DNA from: Climacium dendroides
Taxonomy: Eukaryota; Streptophyta; Bryopsida; Hypnales; Climaciaceae
Direction of reading: 5' to 3'
NCBI GenBank assembly: GCA_950106755.1
Contig: OX467086.1
Coordinates: 11,922,001 to 11,986,000 of the forward strand
DNA length: 64,000 nucleotides
In this document: piece by piece, positions 22,266 through 34,320 of the stretch
How positions within the stretch are numbered: the first letter of the stretch is position 1
Layout of the letters: each line of letters starts with the position of its first letter
The notes under the pieces: generated by a model
What the model saw: the letters and a program-made list of their open reading frames with translations, nothing else
Told to the model about the DNA's origin: nothing
The model's database searches: none
Translations under genes and position numbers: made by a program

Positions 22266-24026
22266 TGAGAACTTGGACAAGCTCTATTGACTTTATAATT
22301 TGGAATTTTTGCATGGATTTTTTAGAACGTATGCTTCTCATCATAATCTATGTGTAAAGCTTTGTTTCATGTCATTCCAATAAATATTGCAAAAATATAT
22401 TCTAACCGAGTAGCAAAAAATATATTCTAAAAAAGTATTAATTATTTTTTTGGAATTGTATATACTCATACCTACTCAAAAATTGAACCATTGGATTTCA
22501 AATAATGAAGTAAAAGTTATGAAGAGTTTTATTTTGTGGGCAATGAAGGTAGAAAAACATATGAAGTCGTCTTTTACTCTTAATTTTGAAATTTTAAGAT
22601 TAAAAAAAAAATAAAGGATATTAATTGTTCACTAGAACACTCTCACCATTGAAATTAGCAATTCTCACATTCTTCCAAAACCTATTAGCATATTAGTTAT
22701 ATCTTTCATTCAATAACACTTGACACTTTAAAATTTTTAAAAAATGAATATGAAATTTTTTTTGGTTAAATTTATTAATACATATTTTCAACCCATTTTA
22801 TAACATATTGAATAAAATGCACAAATTACAAGACATACTTGTTTTTTCCTAAAAAATTTGAAAGACAAAACTTCACCTTTTGAAAGGACTAGAAAAGCTT
22901 ACATTTTGAAGTTTAAGCATATTGAACTTGCAATTAGTGGGGATATTTACTCTAAAAGTTTAGGACAATGTACTTGAACAAGTTAAGCAAAAGATCGTAC
23001 ATTTGGTTTCGTAAAAAATAAAGATTAACCCCTAAAGGACCAAGGTCTTATTTTTGCCAAAAAACACTCAAAACTGTCATTTCTGTAGCAAAGAGTAAAA
23101 AAATTTGAAAATTATTTTTTCTGCACATCCAACCATAGGATCTTATACCTTACTAGTATGAAAATATGTGAAAAAAATTTCAAAATTTTTGACCACATAG
23201 ATTAAAAGATATTTGTGTTTAAAGTGAAAAAAACAATTTTTTCAGCACCTTGCGGGACTGGATTATTTGACTTTGAACTTTTTTAACTTAAATATTTTGC
23301 ACTACAGAGTTTTGAGCTTTAAATCCTTATTGTGTGAAATTGAGTTGAGAGTCTAGGGGGAAAAAATTCAGAAAAAAACTTAATTTTCATGCTTAAAAAA
23401 ATTGTTAAATAGAAGTAGGTATAAGAAAGAAGGAAAATCTAAATTATTAATATCTTTAAAATGGAATTAAAATGTACTAATTCCAATGGTGCGATTGTTC
23501 TAGCAAGCAAAAAAAATCATGTAAAATTTTTTCTTCAAAAAATTCTAAAAATTGCATTCAGAAATGAATTCTATAAGTTATTTTTTCAGGAAGATGCTCT
23601 AACTACCCGAAAAACAAGATTGTCCATAATTTTCTCATAATAAGTCCAAATGGAATGAATCAAAGCTTCCCATGTAGACAAAATTTAATCCACAAGAAAA
23701 AAAAATCAAAATTTTGCAATTTTTTTTTGCTGCCCAAACTGCCTCCCGTCCCCTATTTTGAGCTTATTTGGTCATAACTTTTGTTTCCGGGCACCAAATG
23801 TGAAAACAATTATATTCCCACAAAGTTCATCAGTTTTTCTATCTTCAAAAAAAATTTCAAAAAATCATGACAAAATTTCAGCCCGTAGGTACCTGCCCGA
23901 AATCCAATTTGTCCCTCGAAGGGACAATGGTCCTTTAGGGGTTAATGAAGATTTTGACCTTGCTTTGGAGACAAGTATTTTCAAGCAATTTTGGGCCTTT
24001 AAATAGGATGGTCCTTTAGGGGTTAA
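22266..24026. mobile_element. Outer TTAA-family element, left end lost, interrupted by a second one
   Basis: 22266-23024 and 23946-24026 together match the complete copy at 40933-41849 in order. Shared text includes AGCTCTATTGACTT, TAATTTGGAATTTTTGCATG, TAAAGCTTTGTTTCA and the tail GAAGATTTTGACCTT. The right end is GGTCCTTTAGGGGTTAA. It is split by the element at 23025-23945. Confidence 0.65.
23025..23945. mobile_element. TTAA element inserted in another TTAA element (921 bp)
   Basis: The left end TTAACCCCTAAAGGACCAAG is mirrored at the right by the complement of ATGGTCCTTTAGGGGTTAA. On both sides the host sequence (AAAAAATAA.. and TGAAGATTTTGACC) is continuous in the related copy at 41750-41775, where only one target-like site is present. 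It is non-coding. Confidence 0.78.
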
Positions 24027-25239
24027 TTCCATGCTTGTTTTTTTGTACTTTTTTTTTAATGCTTTTGCTTTCACCTTGCTTTTTAATTATATTTTTTTCC
24101 TTATAAATAATATAAACTACAAAAATTTGCATTGATATGAGAATTATAAGTATTAATAGTGTGTTGTGATATAGGTAATTATAGGGATCCTTCTATTTCT
24201 ACCTTGGAAGGAAATAGCTCTTTAATAAATACCTCATTCACGTATATGGTGCACAAAATCTACATAGAGTGCATCCTCTGAGCTCAGGGCTCAATTATCC
24301 ATTAAATGGATGATAAATGGAAGTTGTAAAAATTACACTTCATCTAATTAGTGTTCATTAAAGCTTAGGGTATTCAAACCTCTATATGTTTAGTAACCAC
24401 ATGCAATAATGGAATATTTAATGGGGAGGTATTTATCTATATATGGATATTTTTTCATCCCTATTTTAAGATAAAAGCAATTTTGATATATTTTTCAGCA
24501 CCCTATACTTATTTTTAAATGGTTAGAGAGAAAAAATTTTGGCACCCATTATTTTTAGAAAAAATTGTAGAATACATAATACTAAACAAAGCACTGAAGC
24601 CTTCAGAAACTATATGAGCAACATACATTCTATACCATTCATACTACCATTGCATACAACAAGCAATATGAATTGCATAGTATTCAAGGGTCATTCACAA
24701 CACAACAATCAATAGATTTATGATACCATTAGAAGCAAAATCAACAAATATGTATACAAGAACATGTACAAGCTGAAGCACACTAGTTGCAAACAAGAAA
24801 AAAGAGGAATACATATACAAGTTCCATGCTTAAACAAGCAACTACTTCAAAACATGGAAACGTGAAAGCATTCAAAGTACTATAACAGGCACTGTATGCA
24901 AATAGAAGGTAGATGGATTAAAAAAAATTATCATTGAAGTTGTATTCAAAGACACAACGTTGCCCAGTTCAAGCCAAAACTTGGTATGAAACATTTACAA
25001 GGTGAGGAATAGGGTTCAAATTTTCAACTTGTCTGAGTTATGAGTTGTATCACATATATTCTCAAATACTTAAATTTTTCAACAAAGAGACGAAAAGTCT
25101 TGAATGCTTTGCTTGGATGACAATGAATGTTGCTAAATTAACTGCAACAGTTGACATAAAGAATAACAATACAATACAAGAAACATTTTACCCTTCAACA
25201 TCAAGCGTAAATTACAAAATCTAACCCTAAACCCTAACC
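24027..25239. other. AT-rich, no gene recognised
   Basis: Near 24245-24285, GGTGCACAAAATCTACATAGAGTGCATCCTC resembles the right end of the hAT-like element at 32745-33240, so a worn partial copy may be present. The short CCCTAAA-like text at 25221-25239 is only about two and a half telomere units. Confidence 0.3.
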
Positions 25240-25350
25240 AACCCTCTACCATATATATTATAGACACCTTCAATGATTGTAGAATATCTATTTACACCTA
25301 GGCTCAAGGCTTGTAAGCTTGCATTTTTAGGCTCACACGTTAGTATCATT
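25240..25350 (-). repeat. GCTAGTATGTGAGC-family repeat, partial copy
   Basis: On the minus strand it reads GTGAGCCTAAAAATGCAAGC followed by AAGCCTTGAGCCTAGG and ATTGAAGGTGTCTATAA, the same order as at 26799. Confidence 0.5.
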
Positions 25351-25879
25351 GAAAATATATGTTTATATCCCATGCTTTGATAGCCACCTATAATTTTTTT
25401 AATTCAAACAATTGTGAATCTAATAAAACAAAATATGCGCAATGATCAAAGGATGATTGTGCTATCTTGTCTTACACTAAGTATGCTGGTACTTTTTATG
25501 CTCTTAGAGTATTGGTATTTACAACAACACCTAGCATTACTTACCCTATATGTGGGTCAAGTTTGTCATAAATTAAGTTACTTTTGTCCAAAAATTCCAT
25601 AATGACATCTTGTAATTGGGTGAAGTGGAATTCTTAAAATTAGATGTGGAATTCATGCACTTCTTTTTTGAATCTGACCTTTGTGTATGGTATATTGTGC
25701 AAAAATGTACCATTGCAATTAACTTCTTGTTAATTCATACTCTAGACAAAAATGATCTTGAATGAATAGACTCATAATGTATGATGATTCTATAAAAAAA
25801 TAAAAATTGATCCCTCTTTTCTATTAAACAAAAACTTAGGCAATCAACAATTGAACCATTAGATAAAATTCAGTTGGTC

Positions 25880-26130
25880 TATAGGGCTTTGGCTCTTACA
25901 CTATGAGAAGTCAACCACAACAATAGTTTAACGTGGTAGAACGACTGTTAAATTAGATAATAATAATAATTTTAAAATTTTAAAATTTTAAAATTTTATT
26001 TTTTATTTTTTTAATAATTTATCATTATTATAAATTATGGACAACAATGGCTAGTTTCTAGCATAGACAATAGGCTTGAAATGGCCTTCCAATATAGCTG
26101 AAAAACATCTAATGTGTGGATCTAAATCCA
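25880..26130. repeat. AT-core dispersed repeat, copy 2
   Basis: It matches copy 1 in AATAGTTTAACGTGG.A..., an AATAATAATAATTTTAAAAT run, AATGGCTAGTTTC and TGAAAAACATCTAATGTG. The hairpin is worn here. Confidence 0.45.
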
Positions 26131-26798
26131 AATCTTCTAAACAAAATATGTGCAACAAGCCCTTGAAATTTGGACCAAATATTACTATTTTATAACTATT
26201 AATGCCCAAGATTTTGGACAAAATGCAAATGTGTTATAAAATATAAAGTCCATAACTTTTTTGAAGTTTGTTTTAGAGGAGACAATATATTCTAAGCATC
26301 AAGAGTGAAAAGTATCCGTATGGCCAACATTTGATAACTATTTATAGATTTGCTTCTAATGAATTTTGAAGATTTGACTTCAAAGATTCATCAATAACGC
26401 AATATCTATCTTTGGGATTTGATTTTCTTATGACATATCAAAAACAAGGCTTCATATGATTTGTGAAAGAAGGTATAAAATTTAAAAATGAGAGCATCAA
26501 CACTTTTTCCAAATAGTAAATTTTACAACAATACATAAAACTAAATATTTTGTGCTACTTTATTGATATGTTTTTTACCATAGTGATACTAGTTTTGAAT
26601 ATAAAAATAGAAAGCCAACCTTATATAGTTTACATCCAAAAAAATCGCAATAAAATTGATTTTCAAAATGCGGAATTTATTTCAATAAATAATTTGTGAC
26701 ATTCGCTACCATTCTAAGTTCGAACAAGAACAATGTAATTGTGAGGCTCTATTCTAGGTTAATTTATTGATCAGTCCAACCTCACATCCTACAACAAT

Positions 26799-27069
26799 GC
26801 TAGCATGTGAGCCTAGAAATGCAAGCCTACAAGTCTCAAGCCTAGGTATAAGTAGGTACTCTACAACTATTGAAGGTGTCTATAACATACTTACCTATAA
26901 CATAGTATTCTATATCCATGGAAGGTGTTTATAGCATAGGTACCTATAACATAGACACCTATAATATAAATATTATATAACCATTAAAAGTGCCTATAAC
27001 ATAGGTGTTTATAATATATGAGCTAAAGTTCTTAGTTTATGGTTCAAGATCCTAAACTCACATACTAGC
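26799..27069 (+). repeat. GCTAGTATGTGAGC-family foldback repeat, complete copy
   Basis: The ends GCTAGCATGTGAGCCTA and complement GCTAGTATGTGAGTTTA are inverted repeats. The interior has many copies of CTATAACATAGG/CTATAATATA with short spacing, often joined by GTACC. It is non-coding. Confidence 0.6.
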
Positions 27070-27238
27070 AACCATGCCACATCCCTATTCCAACCAAACC
27101 CTAACCATGTTGTGTAGTGTGAATGCAAATGTAAATAGGATTTGAAAACTCAATTTCTAAAACTATTGTCGATGCCATACTAGTCTTTGTCCTTTAGGTG
27201 GAGCCAATAAAACTTTTGTCAGTGAGAAGGCTATCAAG

Positions 27239-28151
27239 GTGACTTTGGTTTCTTGTGCAAATAAATGTTGTCAAGTTGTTTTTTTCTACAAAATATCTAC
27301 AGTCCAAACATTGCGAGAGCATGTTTGGAGAGTACCATTGGTTAGTTCACTGTTAGTCGGTGAATTTGAGAAAATGATTAGTTGGAGTGTGAAAATGGAG
27401 GATCCAAAACCAAACAAAAGAATTGGTAGGATTGGCAACTAACTTGTATGCAAAAATAAAAGGTGGACATGTAGCCACTCCTTCCATAAAATTGTCAAAT
27501 TTTTGTTGCTTGCCATTTCAAATCTAAGGCTAATACTTGAGGTGCTAAAAGCAAGGTACATTCTTAGACAAGGCAAATATCAGTCTTTGGGGTTGGCCAC
27601 TAAGGGACTTGGAGTAATTGGACAAAGGCGGGGGCAGGTATTACTTTATTCAGGGTTGGTCATAGCAATTAGTTCCTTGTCCGTTGTTTGTATGTGACTA
27701 CCTAATGTAATCAAATTTGGAGTTTACTTTTGAAATCGACACGTCTTTGAAAGAAGAAGATTGTAACCTTTGCAAATTTGATGCTGAAGGAAAGTTAGCC
27801 AGTGAGAATTTGATATCAAAAGAAATGAATTGGGAGATTTTCAGAAGCAGAGAATGCACCCTTTGCCCTTGCTCTACAAAGAGGAGGCAAATTACCAAGA
27901 CAGCTCCAAAAACTTCCCAAACACTAGCAAGAGTGCAAGTAGGGCAGCTACAACTTGTGCCAATTGTTGGCTTGCAAATTGCACTAAATGCAGCCAATGC
28001 GAGGACCAGGAAAAAGAAAAAGAAACGAATTGGGGTGGGCCTCAAATTTTGTTCAAGTCTGCAGTCCAAAGTTTTTTTGCTCAGTTGCAGTGCATTTTTG
28101 TTGCTGTGCTGTATTGTATTGATTAAGCTTATCATGAGTCCAAGGGAATAA
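27239..28151 (+). other. Possible coding remnants, unrecognised
   Basis: Open frames at 27239-27442, 27503-27697 and 27717-28151 lie in three consecutive blocks of GC higher than the surroundings. The last encodes 144 residues with Cys pairs (CNLC, CTLCPC), a basic KKKKK run and a hydrophobic C-terminus. Overlapping open frames in other phases weaken the case. I recognise no family and claim no gene. Confidence 0.2.
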
Positions 28152-28790
28152 CTTACATCATGAATTTCTGGACTTTAAGTTAGTGAGCTAGATTCTGAAA
28201 GGAAAAAAAAGAAAAAAGAAAAAGAAAGTTAAAAAGCTTTCACATTAACCAAGATTAACATAGAGACTTGGTCTTTGTGTGCCATCTGACATTTTCTTCA
28301 CTTTGAAGAGGTGCTCATTACAAGGCTGTTTTCTAATGAATGGGGGGCCAGGGTTCATGATTTCTCTTGTATTTGTTTTCTGTTAACTTATGAAGTCACA
28401 CATATTTTTCCAAATTTTTGGGGTCTCTCACCCGACCAAAAAATTGCTCTCTAAATCACACTATTTCTTCCCTGCTTGTTCAAACCTCATATTCTCCACC
28501 AGTTGTTTGCCATTCATGAGTTAAAATACCTCAAACCAAATCCTCAGCAGGGAAGGTCATTGTGCTATCATACATGGTAGAGGTACCCATTCCTAACCAG
28601 AGCCCAATGAGCAATCAATAGGGTGTGTTAAATTTGGAGATTCTGGGACTCACTTCTGTTTTTTTAATATTCTAAAGGTTACAAAAAAACTTCCCTGTTT
28701 CACTGGCTATCACAAGAATCAGAGCATGCCATATTATTTGTGCTGTTGTAAGTAGCCTCCAATCTGTTAGTGAGCAGTTTTGGATGATCC
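28152..28790. other. Non-coding spacer
   Basis: It starts with an A/G-rich run (28199-28230) and otherwise shows no reading frame, repeat pair or RNA that I can support. Confidence 0.3.
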
Positions 28791-28793
28791 TAA

Positions 28794-28919
28794 AGGTCTA
28801 TTCTCACTTGGTGGTAAAGAGTGTTATTATTGAGGGTCTTAGTAACGAATTCAACCTCCTTCTCGACCAGATCCACACAGTTGCAAATATCGTCCCTAAC
28901 ACCAAGTGTGAACATACCC
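28794..28919. mobile_element. Tourist-like (PIF/Harbinger) MITE, 126 bp
   Basis: The left end AGGTCTATTCTCACTTGG pairs with the complement of the right end, GGGTATGTTCACACTTGG. TAA flanks it on both sides (28791-28793, 28920-28922), the 3-bp target typical of PIF/Harbinger. A second copy is at 48891-49020. Confidence 0.75.
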
Positions 28920-28922
28920 TAA

Positions 28923-30740
28923 GCATTGATCATGAGTAGACAAGAACTTTGGACTTTCAAAAATCATAGTAATTTCACTTTTAGTGCAAAAATTACCATA
29001 TTTTTTACAATCCCCATCATTCATATCACTGCACCTCATGCAATATTTCCTTCACCTTCCACTGCTCCTCATCATGCCCCAAATTCCTTATTTGGTCAGT
29101 TATGGGTGCCTTCACTACAGTTACAAATCCAATAAGGAAATTGTAGTTTCTCCAGTTGAGCAAGTGCAAAGCTTATTTTTGCCACTGATAAGGTCAAATT
29201 TAATTTAGTATACTCTTACCAAGTTACCAACTTCCCATCATATAAAATGACAACTCCCATTTTTTGCTTTATCACACTTGGCAACTTGGGATATCACTCC
29301 ATTAAATTTGCTCAACTTACACATGTTTGGAAAACTTATGAGTTTTTCTTTTCCTGCCACAGAAGATTTTTTCAACACTGTTGGTGAGCAACATACGAAC
29401 AGTGTTGCATCTCATCTGATTGCGTTCAGTTGTTTGCACCATTTGCAAGAGATTCACCAACCGAAGCCCACATTCTCGATGGGGCCCCATCAAGTGGGGC
29501 ACCCCCCTCCCACTAGCTGCCAAAGGAGAAAGACAAAGCCCCATCATGCAAGCATGTGGTGGCACATTGGGGCCATTTGTTTCCTGAGTAAAATGGAAGA
29601 AAAATGCAAGAAAAATCAAAGAAAAATGCAAGAAAAATGGAAGAAAAAATGGAGGAAAAATGGAGGCCAAGGAAGGACCAAGGGTGGAAACATGCGTCCC
29701 CCTTTCTTCCTTTTTAATGGGGGCCACGGCTTAGGGGCTGCAGGGGCACATTGGCAATCATCAGCCCCTTTGACTTCCTGCACTGGCAGGTCACTAGGAA
29801 GGTGCGCATTGCAAGCTTTTGACCACTTGCTTTTAGGGGGGGGGCATCGAGGAAGGGTCTACTCCCATAAATGGAGTCAAGGCCATTTTTCTTTTTCTCT
29901 TTGGTAAAGGACGTTTTTCATTTTTAAAAGATTTTTTTGTTCATTTCTTTATTGATTTCTAAATTCTTTATGATTATAATTTTTGGCATTATAAGATCGG
30001 CTATGGTCTCTAGTTTAGTTTCTTCCCCTCAGCCACTCCTCGTTTCCTTTGTGCGTGCTCAACCTATGGACACTAAAATGGCTTTTGTTTTTTTCTAGCC
30101 ACTAGAGGTTGGTGTGGAAGAAGAAAAGTCCAAAGCTAGGAATTTTGGATGCATTGACCCAAATCGTTTTTATAAAAAATTCCAAGAGTATAAAATTATA
30201 TTGAATAAGTAAGTAAATGTGTGGAAAATTTTCAGCCCAATTGACTCCATGGATTGAAAGATTATAATGTTTGAAATGAAAAAAGAAAAAGTTTTTTTTT
30301 TTTTTCGTTCCTATGAAACAAGGTCAACAAACTTTGTGCTCTGTTGGAGTAAAGTTTTTGCTCTATAGAAAAATGAGGATTTTTATTATTTATAAATATA
30401 TCATGCTAGGTTCACTCATGTAAAATTTCAGAAGTAGATACGGAGTCATGCTTACTCTAAATTACCCTGCAATGCAAAAAGGTTGAGTGAACTACCAATA
30501 AACTTGTCATTTTTTTGATGAACTCTTGTGCAATGAGGAAATTTTATTTGAAATCCAAATGGTGAAAAGCTAGAGACAATCATATGAAATATGTAGGAAA
30601 ATTTTCAAGGACCCTGACTTTAAAATAATAGAGTTTGAAGTTTAAAGAAAATATTTTTTTCTTAAACCAAAATGTTGTGCTCTTTGTGAAAGCCTCCTCC
30701 TCATGTTTTTTTGTGAGCATCTTGTTTCACTTTAGGACTC
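28923..30740. other. Region with low-complexity open frame, no supported gene
   Basis: The longest frame (29278-29907, + strand, 209 codons) contains a repetitive Lys/Met/Trp-rich run caused by short AGAAAAATG repeats at about 29595-29665. It has antisense open frames and no recognisable domain. The sequence to 30740 is AT-rich. Confidence 0.25.
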
Positions 30741-31059
30741 ATGCATTCAAGTTGGAAGTTGTCTTGCATTGTTTTGTATTGTTTTTCACTTATATGTGAC
30801 TTAAGGTTTACGATTGTGGTTTGCTCACATATTTTTGCACTGACACTGCCTGCAATTGTCTACTTTACGGTTCTTCTTAGGGTTTTGAAGAGTGGTATCC
30901 GGCTAAAGTTACAGGGTTTAGGCTTTGCAAAAAATTCATCCCAAATTGGAGATGTATGCACTTCCACTACAATTTACATTCAACACTTTGGTAAGTGACT
31001 AAGTGCAACGTACAATTCGATAGTTATTTTCATTGTTGCTTAATTTAATTCTATGCATA

Positions 31060-31272
31060 TTGTTGTTGTTTATAATATAGATATTCTATAACTATGGAAA
31101 GCGCCTATAATATAGGTACCTATAATACAAAACACCTACAATATAAATACCTATAGCCATGAAAGGTACTTACAACATAAGCACCTATATCTACTAAAGG
31201 TGCCAATAATATACACACCTATAATGTAGGTACCTAGGTTCAAGGACTCAAGATCCTAAATTCATGTACTAA
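31060..31272. repeat. GCTAGTATGTGAGC-family repeat, worn copy
   Basis: It is recognised by the periodic CTATAATATAGG/CACCTATA text and by the end ATTCATGTACTAATAAC, a worn complement of the family terminus. The left end is not clear. Confidence 0.4.
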
Positions 31273-32736
31273 TAACATTACATGTATTTTGGTCAAGTAG
31301 GTTGAAATAGAAAAAAATATTGTAGGTGGCTAAATAAAAATCAAGAGAAAAATCATATATAGCTTTGCATTATAAATAAAGAGGGACATGAACTATCTTG
31401 TTTTTCACTATAGTAATGTAGCCCTCTTAACCCTTAAACGTCAATCTTATAACCAAAGGCTTATTTTTCAAGGAATTTTGAAGATTATATTTTCAATACA
31501 CATCTACAACCCAATTTTATGATGCCATTATTTTTTGTCTCCAAAGATGCATCTATCAACTTAAGTTTTTTTAATTTCAAATCACAATTTAAATGTGTAT
31601 TTTTTGCATTGGAAAGTTTGTTAGGATTTTTGTAAAATAGCTCTGAGTTCATTTGTTGCCACAAGAAGAGCAAAAAGTCATCATAGATTTGTCATTTAAC
31701 GTCATTCCAATACTTTGGCACCTTTCTAAAAAATATATCCAATACCCATTCTAGATTTTAGACCATGATGTACCTCATGATGTACATGTTTGTCACTATT
31801 TTTGACATAAAATTGTGCCACTTAAATATAATTGACTACGTTTGTATCAACTTCATGATGCTCATATAAGAAAAGATTCTCAAATTCAAGTTTGGATTGC
31901 CCTACCAAGACCTAAAATGTTATCCATTGGCTAAAATTAGTCTACACAAATCCCCTATGAAGTTTCACATAGTAAAGACCATTACTATTGATTGCAAATA
32001 TGTATGAAATTGACAATTGTCGCATTTTCAAAATGTTTTTTTCATTTATGAATGAGTCTAAGCTCAATTTATGGCTCAAAGTTTTGCATTATTGAAAAGA
32101 GATGAAATTTTGCATGTATGTCACAATTTTTTTGTAAAAGTAGATAAGAAAAATTCCATCCAAAAATTCCAATTCAAAATCCAATTTAACCATTTCTTAA
32201 TTAATCCATCTATTAATCCTTAAAAGACTAACCAAGCTTGAAGGGCATTTTAAAAAACCAAATCCAAATTTCACATAGTTATTAATTTTAACCTATAATT
32301 GACAATTTTGTTTCTACGGGCAATCCACGGAATCTTGCATGAAATTTTAGAACATAAGCATGAGTAATTGAGTAGTTTAACAACTAAATAAATGAAAGTG
32401 GACAAGTGGTCAACTTAGTAAGGCAAGGATACAAGGAAAGTTTTTGCTCATGTACTATTTACTATTATTCTCTATACACAAGCAATGTCTCTAGGCTTCT
32501 TATGATTCAACCTCTGGATCAAACAATCCCTTGTGCAAATAAGGAAATTTGAATTGTATTGAACCAATGCAATATGTGTGATCTTTGTGCAAGTATGAAT
32601 ACAACAAGCCCACCCAATCAAAGAACCATTTTTCAAAATTATTAAAATTAGAATTTTTGTAACACTTTGAATTTTGAAGGTAGCATCTTGAAAGCTTGAA
32701 ATACACCACTTTTGAACCTTTTTTGTCCCCGGGTAG
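31273..32736. other. AT-rich sequence with two isolated TTAA-family ends
   Basis: TTAACCCTTAAACGTCAA at 31427 and TTAATCCTTAAAAGACTAAC at 32213 look like left ends of the TTAA family, but I found no matching right ends. No gene is supported. Confidence 0.35.
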
Positions 32737-32744
32737 TTCACTAT

Positions 32745-33240
32745 CGAGGGGAGGTCACTCTATGCATTTATACAACCCATATGAGGTAAAGATTTTGGAC
32801 CATTTACTTACTTCATAAAATTCAATTTAAAAAAATAAAAAAATTTAAAGAGGCTTTTCTACTTTAAAAGTTTGTATTTTGAATAATTGATATTTTCTTA
32901 ATGATAATAATTAGTTACAAATTTTTGAAGAAAAAAGATACACTATAGAGCTGAAAATAACTTTGGACCCCTTACTTATTTCATAAAAAATTGTCTAAAA
33001 AATGAACAAAAATATCCTCAAAATAACTCTCTATTGAAAGTTTCTTTTTCAAACTATTATAATAGTTATTTTAAATGTCATTTGAGTTGGAAATTTTTGG
33101 CAATAGAAATCTATAGTCATTATTAATCAAAGTTCAAAATTAAAGGTTGAAATTATAGTATATTTCAGAGTAAATAGGAGGTCAAAAAATCACTTTGCTG
33201 CACGTGGTACACAAAATCCCCATAGAGTGACCTCCCCTCA
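32745..33240. mobile_element. hAT-like non-autonomous element, 496 bp
   Basis: The ends CGAGGGGAGGTCACTCTATG and complement TGAGGGGAGGTCACTCTATG are 20-bp inverted repeats with one mismatch. The 8-bp sequence TTCACTAT flanks both sides (32737-32744 and 33241-33248), the target length of hAT elements. The interior is AT-rich with a partial internal direct duplication and no coding frame. Confidence 0.82.
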
Positions 33241-33601
33241 TTCACTATACCTTGTAATCCATATATATGTACATCAATTTTTTATATTATAGGAACAACT
33301 ATTATTTTGCAATAGATGTATTCCTATTTTATTTTCTACTTCTATTTTTCATCCATTTTCCTAAACCTTATGGAAGTAAAAACAAAAATTTGAGGCATTT
33401 AAACACATCCCTATTGTAATAAAAAAAAATTTATACATGGTTTTGGGATTGATCAATAGTCGATACAACATGTATGCTGTAACTATTGTTGAATACAATC
33501 CACACAAACAACATATATATGGACATCATATATCAAACTATACAAATAAATCATTCATGTATAGTAGGAGAAAAAACAAAGAAATTAAAAATCCAATAAG
33601 T

Positions 33602-33757
33602 CATGGTTGTCATACTGGACAAGTTACTATTCATTTCTTGTCCTGTAGGACGAGTTACTATTCATCAAATGTACCTCCTCTCAAATACATTTGATGAATA
33701 GTAACTCGTCCTATAGGACGAAAAATGAATAGTAACTTGTCTAGTATGACAACCATG
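33602..33757. mobile_element. Foldback MITE with 8-bp target duplication, 156 bp
   Basis: The entire element is a near-perfect palindrome, from CATGGTTGTCATACTGGACA to the complement at the right end. It contains the internal repeat GTTACTATTCAT twice per arm. CAATAAGT flanks both sides (33594-33601 and 33758-33765). The 8-bp duplication points to hAT. Confidence 0.85.
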
Positions 33758-33765
33758 CAATAAGT

Positions 33766-34320
33766 AGTATTATATTGGCTAAGTTTGACTTATGCATTTA
33801 CAAATGCAATGGTTTAGGGTCTGACACTCTTACAAAATGTGCCTCCAAGTAAACTAGTTTTAGAGTTTAGGATTTAAGTTGTAGAACAATGGTAGCTCCT
33901 ATTTGGAATAGTTATAGGTCCAAAATTCATACTGCTATAAAATGTTGAAACTTGCAAATTTTTAAAAAAATACTAGCATTTGATAAGCTTCATTTGATTA
34001 GGTGGGCTCAAATCCACATAAATATCATTTTTGATGGCTAAAATTCACATCATGAATAAATAACAAGAATTAGTCAAAATACACTACAAGAATGATCCTT
34101 GGATGAAGCCTCTTCTTCTTCTCCTAATAAGTCCGTAATACCATATGTGAAGGTTTGATTCATCACTTGAGTGCCGAAATTGAGTTTCCAAGTCAAATTC
34201 TTAGGGATCCGTGTCACCTCATACCACTCACATTTTTCTGAAAATGACTTAATTTCTGCTGAATCTGATCTTCTTTTAGGGTACCACAATGAGGGAATTG
34301 TGCAACACTATTCACTGAAA
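33766..34320. other. AT-rich, nothing recognised
   Basis: No coding frame or paired repeat. CACTACAAGAA at 34082 looks like a CACTA tip, but no partner end was found. Confidence 0.3.

Noticed and set aside
25221..25239. CCCTAAA telomere-type repeats
   Set aside because: Only about two and a half units, too short to call an interstitial telomere.
29278..29907. 209-codon open frame
   Set aside because: Low-complexity interior from short AGAAAAATG repeats, strong antisense open frames and no known domain.
34082..34092. CACTACAAGAA as a CACTA element end
   Set aside because: No matching inverted end or target duplication was found nearby.
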